Assembly (NCBI GenBank): GCA_030745285.1
Contig: JASLOV010000194.1
Location: forward strand, 1 to 12,439
Length of the DNA stretch: 12,439 bases
Origin: Dehalococcoidia bacterium
GTDB taxonomy: Bacteria; Chloroflexota; Dehalococcoidia; UBA2979
Reading direction: 5' to 3'
Both the position numbers and the translations under genes were made by a program. The notes beneath the pieces are model-generated. The model saw only the letters and a list, made by a program, of their open reading frames with translations, did not search any database and was not told where the DNA came from. Positions 1-5,683 of this stretch are shown piece after piece. How positions within the stretch are numbered: position 1 is the first letter of the stretch; each line of letters opens with the position of its first letter.

Positions 1-93
1 GAGGACGTCGAGGTGAACATCGTCTGGGACCCACCGTGGGACCCACGCACGATGGCATCCGAGGACATCAAATTGATGCTGGGCGTCTGGTGA
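1..93 (+). CDS. C-terminal end of a DUF59/MIP18-family metal-sulfur cluster assembly factor (partial)
   Basis: The frame is open from the left edge and gives 30 residues ending in TGA at 91-93. The visible tail holds VNIVWDPPWDPRTMASED and ends LMLGVW. The V-x-V-W-D-P-P-W-x-P segment followed by a short amphipathic helix and L-x-L-G is the usual C-terminus of small DUF59 (MIP18/PaaD/SufT-like) proteins, which are about 100 residues long and help assemble or deliver Fe-S clusters. The conserved cysteine-bearing N-terminal part lies outside the window, so the subtype cannot be told. The next gene starts 70 bases downstream behind its own promoter-like sequence, so this is probably the end of a separate transcription unit. 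The family call rests on the short tail motif only. Confidence 0.7.
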   Translation, partial: EDVEVNIVWDPPWDPRTMASEDIKLMLGVW

Positions 94-145
94 CGGCAGG
101 CGGCGGCAGAGACTGACGCCCTCATATCGAGCGACCAGCGCCCGT

Positions 146-153
146 GCTAGGCT
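146..153 (+). promoter_or_regulatory. Extended -10-like element for a near-leaderless transcript
   Basis: The sequence tgctaggct (145-153) has the TGnTAnnnT form of an extended -10 box. The predicted transcription start, about 7 bases downstream, falls at roughly 159-161, only 2-4 bases before the ATG at 163. No Shine-Dalgarno-like purine run lies before that ATG. No convincing -35 hexamer is seen at 16-18 bp spacing. This combination suggests a leaderless or near-leaderless mRNA, which is common in several high-GC phyla. Confidence 0.45.
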
Positions 154-162
154 GCGGTCCAC

Positions 163-549
163 ATGGAAGTCACGGTCCAGCTGTTCGAACAGCTAAATGA
201 GGAAACGAGAGAGGCCGTGGGGCCTCTGGACGGCATCCTCGCGCTCGAGGAGCTGCCCCAACAACGGACGATCGTTGCCGCCTTGGTGATCACGAACCCG
301 GAAGCCGACCTGAACGGCGAGTCATTCGAGTTCTGGGCGCGGTGCCTGCCGGCCGGCGACCGCAGCTCACCCCGGGAGCCGCCGGAACTCTGGCTTCGCG
401 TCGACTTCAACGAGCCCGACCAGAAGACGTACCGGTTCCCCGTTCCGGTCGTCGTCGACGTGCCGGAAACCGGCGACTACGAGGTCGTGATCTACGCGGT
501 GCTCGCAGAAGTCGCCCGGGTGCCGCTCAAGGTCATGCTCGACCGCTGA
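163..549 (+). CDS. Uncharacterised 128-aa cytoplasmic protein, beta-rich
   Basis: I do not recognise this protein. It has 128 residues, starts MEVTVQLFEQL, is acidic, and has no signal peptide or membrane segment. Alternating hydrophobic stretches (IVAALVI, FEFWARCL, ELWLRVDF, YRFPVPVVVDV, YEVVIYAVL, VPLKVML) suggest a single beta-sandwich domain with about seven strands. The layout resembles small Ig-like proteins of the DUF6941 kind, but that is only a general impression. The ATG at 163 is the only sensible start: it has no ribosome-binding site but sits just downstream of an extended -10-like element, so leaderless translation is the simplest reading. It is followed after 146 bases by another small gene that has its own strong ribosome-binding site. 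Codon use looks like that of its neighbours. Confidence 0.75.
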   Translation: MEVTVQLFEQLNEETREAVGPLDGILALEELPQQRTIVAALVITNPEADLNGESFEFWARCLPAGDRSSPREPPELWLRVDFNEPDQKTYRFPVPVVVDVPETGDYEVVIYAVLAEVARVPLKVMLDR

Positions 550-695
550 TCCGCTTCGCGCGGACCCGCCACCAGCGACCGCACGGTCCCCGGCCTGACC
601 CGCCGTGCTGACGGGACGTTCTGCTCTGACCGAACCGACGGCCTCGTGAGAGCATCCGCCGGGTCAAAGGGACTGACTCGACGAGGAGGTGGAGC

Positions 696-929
696 ATGCG
701 CCGCCTGCTGTTCATTGGCCTCACCGCGGCACTCGGCGTCGCATTCGTGCGCAGGCTCACCGCGCCCCGGCTCTGGGGGCTGATGGAGACGATGATGGAG
801 CATGCCATGCCCCACATGATGGACGCCTGCTTCGCCCAGATGAGCCCCGACCGCCGTCAGTGGATGCTGGCGCACTGCCGGGGCCTGCTGGATCAGATGG
901 CCGAGAAGTACGAGGGGGAAGCGGGCTGA
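696..929 (+). CDS. Small Met/His/Cys-rich protein with N-terminal membrane anchor, function unknown
   Basis: This is a 77-residue protein. GAGGAGG at 683-689 lies 6 bases before the ATG, so the start is well supported. Residues 1-18 (MRRLLFIGLTAALGVAFV) have a positive N-terminus and a short hydrophobic core, fitting a membrane anchor or uncleaved signal, although no clear cleavage site follows. Residues 30-68 hold nine methionines, His36, His40, His60, Cys45 and Cys61, for example METMMEHAMPHMM at 30-42. This could be a soft-metal (copper-type) binding segment or a Met-rich amphipathic helix. It is not a known copper chaperone: there is no MxCxxC. The stop codon lies inside a 14-bp tandem repeat. 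The gene converges on the LuxR-type regulator downstream. No function is assigned. Confidence 0.65.
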   Translation: MRRLLFIGLTAALGVAFVRRLTAPRLWGLMETMMEHAMPHMMDACFAQMSPDRRQWMLAHCRGLLDQMAEKYEGEAG

Positions 930-954
930 ACTGGCCGGTCTGAACTGGCCGGTC
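927..954. repeat. Perfect 14-bp tandem duplication spanning the stop codon of the small Met-rich gene
   Basis: The unit tgaactggccggtc occurs at 927-940 and again at 941-954 without a gap. The first copy supplies the TGA stop of the 77-aa gene. It looks like a recent slippage or duplication event; because the second copy lies beyond the stop, the protein is unaffected. Confidence 0.85.
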
Positions 955-1034
955 GAAGCCTTCGTCGCTGCCAGCTGCCGGCAGGTCGCGGCCCGGCGTG
1001 CCCGCATGGTCGATCACCGTTGCCGCCACGATCC

Positions 1035-1056
1035 ACCGGTCGAGCTACCGGTCGAG
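1035..1056. repeat. Short direct repeat accggtcgag, period 12
   Basis: Two copies of accggtcgag start at 1035 and 1047, in the 138-bp gap between the convergent 77-aa gene and the LuxR-type gene. No convincing rho-independent terminator was found in this gap (930-1067). Confidence 0.6.
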
Positions 1057-1067
1057 GTGCTGCCAGA

Positions 1068-2648
1068 TCAATCTGCCGGCCGATCAGGGGGCCGTGTCAG
1101 GATGCCCTGCGCCTCGGCGGCGCGGACGGCGCGTATCTTGCCCGACTCGCCCAGCTTCTCGTAGCAGTGGTGGGTATGGGTCTGGACCGTGCGCCACTGC
1201 ACGCCAAGGCGGGCGGCGACCTGCCGGTAGCTGAGCCCGTCGGCCAGGCCCTGCAGGACCTCCACCTCTCTGCGCGTCAGTCGCGGCTTCGCCGCCGCTG
1301 TACGGCCGTGGGCGAGCGCACGCGTCGCGGCGTAGGCGTGCGGCACCGGGTCGACATCGAACGCGGCGAGGATGCGGCGGCCGGTCAGGCGCTGCTCGCG
1401 CCACTCGTGCTCCGGAGTGCGATTGGAGGCGAGCGCGAGCACGTCCGCGAGTTGCACCCGTGCAAGACCTTCCTCAGGGGCAAACGAAACCTTCTGGGCC
1501 CAGCGCACGGCGCGGCGTAGCGATCGGATCGCACCGGCGGCGTCGCCGGTGGCCAGGGTCAAGAGGCCGCGCAGGCGCTCAACCGAGACCGGCCACTCCA
1601 GTGACGAGACGACTCCCGTCGGCAACTCAGAGTCGAGCCACCGCGCCCACTCAGCGGCTTTGCTCTGGCTCCCTCCGTAGGCGATCGCCTCGGCGCCGGC
1701 CAGGACTGCGGGCAGGTTGAGCAACGTGACCACACCTGGAGGGCGCAGCGAGAGCGACTCTCCGGTCTGGCCGAGCGCCGAGTCCAGCATCGCGAACGCC
1801 TCGACCTGGCTCTGGAAGCCGGGCGACATACGCAGCCTGAGCTTGCCGAGCCGCTCAAGCAGGCGTGCGGTCGTCGCCGCGTCCCGCCGGATCACGGCCC
1901 AATGCAGGCTGGCGATCGTCCTGCGCCAGCTGGCGTTGCGGTTCAGGGACGCATCCTCCCTGGCTGGCTCCGGCTGCGGCGCTCGTGCCGCCTCTGCCAT
2001 GTACCTGAACGACTGCGCGTCTCTGATTCGCCACTGGTGGTCGGAGGCGCGCGCCTGTTGCTCGAGAGAGTCGATCCAGGGCGCGGCGGCGGCGCTCATC
2101 CCGCGGGCGCGCATCCAGGGCACGAGCCAGCTCTTCAGCCCACTTGAGAGCCACTCGAGCTCGGCACTCTCTGCTGCCGGGATCGGAGCGACGATCGTGC
2201 CCGTCTCCTCGTCGGAGAGCACGATGCAGGAGACCACGCTGCGGTAGGTCCGATACTCAAGCAGGGTGTGAGTCGCTGTGTCGGGCGTCAGAGACTCGGC
2301 GGCCGCATCGAGCGCCTCGGCGGCACCATCGACGTCGCCGCCGAGGGCGAGCATCTGCGCCTTGGCGGCAAGCAGGTGCACCGTGGCGTTGGGCGATCCG
2401 CCGCTCATGTCGAGCGCGAACTGGAACTGCGCGAGCCCTTCCAGATTGGCGCCCCGCGACTCATGGGACACGGCGGTAATGAGGGCCAGTTCCGCAATCT
2501 CGTCGACGCGCCGCTCCTCGTAGGCGGCCCCGAGGGCACGGCGGTAGATCCGCTCCCAACCGCGGGAGTCTGCCGGATCGGACTTGCGCATCTCTGCGCG
2601 TGCCTGGTCTATCAGGATTGATGTCGCGTGCGAATGGCTGGTCGCCAT
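1068..2648 (-). CDS. LuxR-type transcriptional regulator with TPR-like N-terminal region
   Basis: The protein has 526 residues. The start is the ATG at 2648 (MATSHSHATS), which has GGAGG at 2658-2654, 5 bases upstream on the minus strand; the frame is open further upstream but without a comparable signal. Residues ~456-516 form a GerE/LuxR helix-turn-helix domain: LTRREVEVLQGLADGLS, then YRQVAARLG, then the recognition helix WRTVQTHTHHCYEKLG. The ~450 residues before it are Ala/Leu-rich helical repeats (e.g. LLAAKAQMLALGGDVDGAAEALDA) resembling the TPR-like arm of MalT/LAL regulators. No Walker A or B motif is present and the protein is much shorter than the ~900 aa of full LAL proteins, so it is an ATPase-less form. 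There is no receiver domain. It is divergent from the 146-aa gene, and repeats in the shared promoter make autoregulation and control of that neighbour plausible. The ligand is unknown. Confidence 0.85.
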   Translation of the reverse strand: MATSHSHATSILIDQARAEMRKSDPADSRGWERIYRRALGAAYEERRVDEIAELALITAVSHESRGANLEGLAQFQFALDMSGGSPNATVHLLAAKAQMLALGGDVDGAAEALDAAAESLTPDTATHTLLEYRTYRSVVSCIVLSDEETGTIVAPIPAAESAELEWLSSGLKSWLVPWMRARGMSAAAAPWIDSLEQQARASDHQWRIRDAQSFRYMAEAARAPQPEPAREDASLNRNASWRRTIASLHWAVIRRDAATTARLLERLGKLRLRMSPGFQSQVEAFAMLDSALGQTGESLSLRPPGVVTLLNLPAVLAGAEAIAYGGSQSKAAEWARWLDSELPTGVVSSLEWPVSVERLRGLLTLATGDAAGAIRSLRRAVRWAQKVSFAPEEGLARVQLADVLALASNRTPEHEWREQRLTGRRILAAFDVDPVPHAYAATRALAHGRTAAAKPRLTRREVEVLQGLADGLSYRQVAARLGVQWRTVQTHTHHCYEKLGESGKIRAVRAAEAQGILTRPPDRPAD

Positions 2649-2663
2649 GCAAGCCTCCGAATG

Positions 2664-2692
2664 ATGTGTACCAATGTGTACGTCATCTGACG
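2664..2692. promoter_or_regulatory. Candidate operator cluster in the LuxR / 146-aa divergent promoter
   Basis: Two direct copies of atgtgtac lie at 2664-2671 and 2674-2681, exactly 10 bp (one helical turn) apart. Sharing base 2681 is an inverted repeat CGTCA-TC-TGACG at 2681-2692. The block sits 16-45 bp upstream of the LuxR ATG, where its -10 region or leader would be. It is about 65 bp upstream of the GTG of the 146-aa gene. Tandem half-sites one turn apart next to a palindrome are typical of regulator binding sites; which protein binds is an inference. Confidence 0.45.
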
Positions 2693-2758
2693 CATGCCTG
2701 ACCGAACTTCGTCGCAAATACTGGCCGCGAATGCATTCTGTGCAGAAGGAGAGGGCTC

Positions 2759-3199
2759 GTGTCATTCCCAGACTGTCTGGTATTGATGGAGCGAATCTCG
2801 GAGGTGCTGGAGACCGACGCCGAGATCATCGCGATGGGTCGCGACGACCGTGTCGAGGCGCTGCCTCTGATGACCGCCGTCGTGGAGAAGTTCGACCTCT
2901 CGCTGCAGGCGACGGTGCACGAGCAGTTCCAGAACCTGCCGAGCCTGGTGCCGCTGGTGATCAGCATGTGGCGCGAGGCGTCGGCTTCCGGGATGCGGTT
3001 TACTCTCACCGGTGAGGCGCCGGCCAGCCGCACGGAGTTCCACAGCCGCAAGCGGGTCCGCGCCGTCGTCGACTACGAAGCGGATGGCATCACCGTTACC
3101 CTCAGTCACCTCGATGGGCACCACGCTGCGTGGTACCTGCCGCAGGCGACGGAGTGGAACCAGCCGCAGGAGATTCGTGAGGCCGCGCTGGTGAGCTGA
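2759..3199 (+). CDS. Uncharacterised 146-aa protein divergent from the LuxR-type regulator
   Basis: I do not recognise this family. The GTG start at 2759 is favoured by AAGGAGAG at 2746-2753; the next in-frame ATG (codon 10) has no such site. The protein has 146 residues, is soluble and mildly acidic. The N-terminal half is helical (MERISEVLETDAEIIAM, PLMTAVVEKFDLSLQATV, LVPLVISMWREA). The C-terminal half looks like strands (MRFTLTG, RVRAVVDYE, ITVTLSHLD), followed by AWYLPQATEW. A helical part followed by a small beta part could be a sensor or ligand-binding fold, but no signature motif is seen. It is head-to-head with the LuxR-type gene (110 bp apart), so it may be that regulator's target or partner. 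A strong hairpin begins 2 bases after its stop codon. Confidence 0.7.
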   Translation: MSFPDCLVLMERISEVLETDAEIIAMGRDDRVEALPLMTAVVEKFDLSLQATVHEQFQNLPSLVPLVISMWREASASGMRFTLTGEAPASRTEFHSRKRVRAVVDYEADGITVTLSHLDGHHAAWYLPQATEWNQPQEIREAALVS

Positions 3200-3200
3200 C

Positions 3201-3228
3201 GGCTGAACCGGCGGCGGCCGGCTCAGCC
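3201..3228 (+). terminator. Hairpin terminator candidate after the 146-aa gene
   Basis: A 12-bp stem with one mismatch is formed by ggctgaaccggc (3201-3212) and gccggctcagcc (3217-3228), with a ggcg tetraloop. It starts 2 bases after the TGA. No T-run follows, so it is either a U-tract-less terminator or an mRNA-stabilising 3' structure. The remaining ~177 bases to the convergent oxidase gene hold no gene that I can support. Confidence 0.5.
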
Positions 3229-3395
3229 GGTCCGCAAGCGGCAGACGCGTCCGGGGTCGCCAGAACCAACGGCCTCGGGCGCGTCTCAGCAGGGGTAGGG
3301 TCGCGCGCAGGGTCGCTGTGCACTGTTCGCGGTGCTTGAACCTTACTACGAGCGGAGCGCCTCAACCCTGCGACGCTCCCCCGCGAGCCCGTTCT

Positions 3396-3418
3396 CTCCA
3401 GACCGCTACTCCAGACCG
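3396..3418. repeat. Direct repeat ctccagaccg, period 13, at the end of the oxidase gene
   Basis: Copies lie at 3396-3405 and 3409-3418. The second encodes the last residues of the oxidase (FGLE) and the first lies just past its TAG stop (plus-strand cta 3406-3408). It is probably a small tandem duplication. Confidence 0.55.
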
Positions 3419-4617
3419 AACGCTTCGTCCGCGAGCGCAACGATGTGGCGGCCGATCACGAGTGACGATGTCGCGCCCGGAGACGGCGCGTTGAGCACGT
3501 GGACGGCGCTATCGGTCTGTTCGATCACGAAATCATCGAGCAGCGCGCCGTCCCGGCTCACGGCCTGCGCCCGCACGCCGGAGCCTCCGGGTCGCAGGTC
3601 GGCGGCGGTGACCTCCGGGATCATGCGCTGCAGGTCTCGTACAAACACCGACTTCCTGAAGGAGCGGTTGACCTCCTCCGCCCCGGTCTTCCACTGGCGG
3701 CGAGCCACTCGCCAGAACCCCGCGAACCCGAGGGTGTCGATGAGGTCGCGCAGGTTGACATCGCGCTTGCGGTAGCCCTCCCGCGCCGTGGCGAGCACGG
3801 CGTTGGGGCCGGCCTCGACGTAGCCCTTGACGTTGCGCGTGAAGTGGACGCCCAGGAACGGCAAGTCCGGGTCGGGTACGGGGTAGATCAGGCCGCGGAC
3901 GAGATGCTCACGGTCCTGTCGCAGGGTGTAGTACTCGCCGCGGAACGGCACGATGCGAACATCGCGTCGTACGTCCATGAGCGAGGCGATACGGTCCGCG
4001 TGCAACCCGGCGCAGTTGACGACGAAGCGCGCGCGGTACTCGCCGCCCTCCGTCTCGATGTTCGAGACGCCGTCGCGCCGAACGACGGCGGTGACCCGCG
4101 CGCCGACGTGGATCTCGCCGCCCGACTCGCGGACGCGCCGCCCGTACACCTCGGCAACGGCGGTGAAGTCGACGATGGCGGTGGACGGCGCCCACAGCGC
4201 TCGAATCGCCACGACGTGCGGCTCGATCTCGCGCAGGCGGTCGGGTTCGACCATCTCCAGGCCCTCGACGCCGTTGGCGAGGCCGCGTTCGAGCAGCGCG
4301 TCGAGGCGCAGCAACTCTTCCTCGCGGGTGGCGACGATCACCTTGCCGCAGCGCTCGTAGGCGATGTCGTTCGCCTCGCAGAACTCGACCATGGCGGCAC
4401 GGCCGTCGACACAGAACTGGGCCTTCAGGGAGTCCGGGCGATAGTAGATACCGGAGTGGATCACGCCGCTGTTGTGACCGGTCTGCTGGCCGGCCAGCCC
4501 GCCGTCCTTTTCGAGCACGGCGAGGCGCAGCCGGGGGTGGCGCTGCAGCAGGTGCATGGCGGTCGAGAGGCCGATGATGCCGCCACCGATGATCACCACA
4601 TCGTACTGATCGCTCAC
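3406..4617 (-). CDS. lhgO: L-2-hydroxyglutarate oxidase-like FAD-dependent oxidoreductase
   Basis: The protein has 403 residues, the normal LhgO length, starting VSDQYDVVIIGGG at a GTG (4617-4615) with GGAG 5 bases upstream; the frame runs further upstream but that part is not family-like. The ADP-binding Rossmann motif GGGIIG is at residues 11-16. Family blocks then follow in order: HNSGVIHSGIYY, SLKAQFCVDG, NCAGLHADRIA, YPVPDPDLPFLGVHFTR, GPNAVLA, RPGGSGVRAQAV, DDFVIEQ and NAPSPGATSSLVIG near the C-terminus. These are characteristic of the LhgO/YgaF branch of the DAO family, which oxidises L-2-hydroxyglutarate to 2-oxoglutarate, passing electrons to oxygen or the membrane quinone pool. A related 2-hydroxyacid substrate cannot be excluded. 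It is divergent from the crotonase operon, and the 217-bp gap holds clustered half-sites, so the two units may be co-regulated. No transmembrane segment is seen. Confidence 0.88.
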   Translation of the reverse strand: MSDQYDVVIIGGGIIGLSTAMHLLQRHPRLRLAVLEKDGGLAGQQTGHNSGVIHSGIYYRPDSLKAQFCVDGRAAMVEFCEANDIAYERCGKVIVATREEELLRLDALLERGLANGVEGLEMVEPDRLREIEPHVVAIRALWAPSTAIVDFTAVAEVYGRRVRESGGEIHVGARVTAVVRRDGVSNIETEGGEYRARFVVNCAGLHADRIASLMDVRRDVRIVPFRGEYYTLRQDREHLVRGLIYPVPDPDLPFLGVHFTRNVKGYVEAGPNAVLATAREGYRKRDVNLRDLIDTLGFAGFWRVARRQWKTGAEEVNRSFRKSVFVRDLQRMIPEVTAADLRPGGSGVRAQAVSRDGALLDDFVIEQTDSAVHVLNAPSPGATSSLVIGRHIVALADEAFGLE

Positions 4618-4753
4618 GGCCGCTCCGTCCTCACCCGCCCGCTCTGATCGCCGCCGCAGACCAGCGACGAGCGAGCCCCGGCTGCGGCGGACGCGATGAT
4701 AGCGCGAGTGCGCGGAGATGGTCCTCGGGGGGTCGACGCAACGACCCACTCGT

Positions 4754-4789
4754 CGCTCCCTGGGAGCGCGATTGCGCTCATCGTATATG
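4754..4789. promoter_or_regulatory. Divergent promoter with overlapping CGCTC inverted repeats and -10-like box
   Basis: CGCTCCC-T-GGGAGCG (4754-4768) is a perfect inverted repeat with 7-bp arms. It overlaps GAGCGC-GATT-GCGCTC (4764-4779), perfect with 6-bp arms. The CGCTC half-sites thus sit at 4754, 4764 (inverted) and 4775. A -10-like tatatg (4784-4789) follows, giving a predicted start near 4796 and a leader of about 39 bases before the crotonase ATG at 4835. The repeats cover the position of the -35 box, where no good hexamer is seen, as expected for a regulated promoter. For the oxidase on the minus strand, TATCAT (4701-4696) is a weaker -10 candidate. Confidence 0.45.
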
Positions 4790-4834
4790 GTGGCCAGCGA
4801 GCCAGAGGGGGCCTGTGGTCGAGGGAGCATCACG

Positions 4835-5635
4835 ATGACTGCTGAGGACTACGACGAGCTGCTGATCGAGGAGAAGGACGGGGTCGCGCTCGTCAAACTG
4901 AATCGCCCGCACAAGCTCAACTCATGGGGCGGCCACATGAACGAGCAGCTCAACCGCTATCTGCTGTCACTGAACCGGGGCGACTACCGGGTGCGCGCCG
5001 TCATCCTGACGGGCGAGGGTCGGGCGTTCTCGGCGGGCGGCGATGTCTCCACATTCCCGGCCGCGAACCCCGACGCCAGGTCCGCGCCGTGGCGGCCGGG
5101 CCATCCGCACCTGGCGCTGGTGAACACGATGCGACATTGCGACGTGCCGATCATCGGCGCGATCAACGGCTATGCGGTCGGCGGCGGCTGGGCGCTGGCG
5201 CTGGCCTGCGATATTCGCATCGCCGCCGATGACGCGATCTTCCAGGTCTCGCAGACCAAGCGCGGCATCGTCGCCGATGCCGGGCTCCCGCACTTCCTGC
5301 CAAAGGCCGTGGGGACGCAGCGAGCGCTGGAGCTGATGTTCACCGGCCGCCGCGTGACGGCGGAGGAGGCACTGGAGATGGGCGTCGTGATGGAGGTCGT
5401 GCCGGTGGAGCAACTGCTCGACCGCGCGCTCGAGATCGCCGCCGCCATCGCGACGGGGCCGCCGCTCAGCGCGGCCGCGCACAAGCGGCTGGTGTACATG
5501 GTGGAAGACGACGACCTGTCGAAAGTGCAGGACGTGACCGCGCTGATCGTCGGCAAGCTGTTCCAGACCGAGGACGGCGCTGAGGGCGTGCGCTCCTTCA
5601 TGGAGAAGCGCGAGCCGGAATTCAGCGGACGGTAG
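4835..5635 (+). CDS. Enoyl-CoA hydratase/isomerase (crotonase) family protein lacking both canonical catalytic Glu
   Basis: The protein has 266 residues, typical for a crotonase. The ATG at 4835 has GAGGGA at 4821-4826 upstream. Family blocks are LNRPHKLNSW (22-31), the first oxyanion-hole loop GRAFSAGGD (62-70), and the second oxyanion-hole region INGYAVGGGWALALACDIRIA (110-130). The CoA-binding core is therefore intact. The two acids of hydratase, Glu144 and Glu164 in rat mitochondrial ECH, align with Ala120 and Gln140 here. Asp148 (GIVADAG) remains, aligning with Asp204 of dienoyl-CoA isomerase (VGLAADVG). Plain syn-hydration of enoyl-CoA is therefore doubtful. An isomerase, a thioester hydrolase or C-C bond chemistry using Asp148 is more likely, or a substrate-specific variant. 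It is the first gene of a plus-strand series with the LLM, VOC and MaoC genes. The superfamily call is firm; the reaction is open. Confidence 0.9.
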   Translation: MTAEDYDELLIEEKDGVALVKLNRPHKLNSWGGHMNEQLNRYLLSLNRGDYRVRAVILTGEGRAFSAGGDVSTFPAANPDARSAPWRPGHPHLALVNTMRHCDVPIIGAINGYAVGGGWALALACDIRIAADDAIFQVSQTKRGIVADAGLPHFLPKAVGTQRALELMFTGRRVTAEEALEMGVVMEVVPVEQLLDRALEIAAAIATGPPLSAAAHKRLVYMVEDDDLSKVQDVTALIVGKLFQTEDGAEGVRSFMEKREPEFSGR

Positions 5636-5683
5636 CCGCCCCGTCGCCGTCGAGGGACGCCTGATGCAACGGGGAGCGTCGTG

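Noticed and set aside
1035..1056. accggtcgag repeats as the start of a CRISPR-like or integrase-site array
   Set aside because: There are only two 10-bp copies with a 2-bp spacer; this is too short and too few for an array, and no mobile-element gene is nearby.
2649..2765. 39-residue N-terminal extension of the LuxR-type protein up to an ATG at 2765
   Set aside because: It would cover the divergent promoter repeats and overlap the start of the 146-aa gene, whereas the ATG at 2648 has GGAGG 5 bases upstream.
3499..4647. 382-codon plus-strand frame opposite the LhgO-like gene
   Set aside because: LhgO family motifs run the whole length of the minus strand, and the plus frame has no ribosome-binding site or family signature.
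4618..4833. 72-residue N-terminal extension of the LhgO-like protein
   Set aside because: It is Arg-rich, unlike the family, and crosses the divergent promoter; the GTG at 4617 matches the family N-terminus and has a ribosome-binding site.
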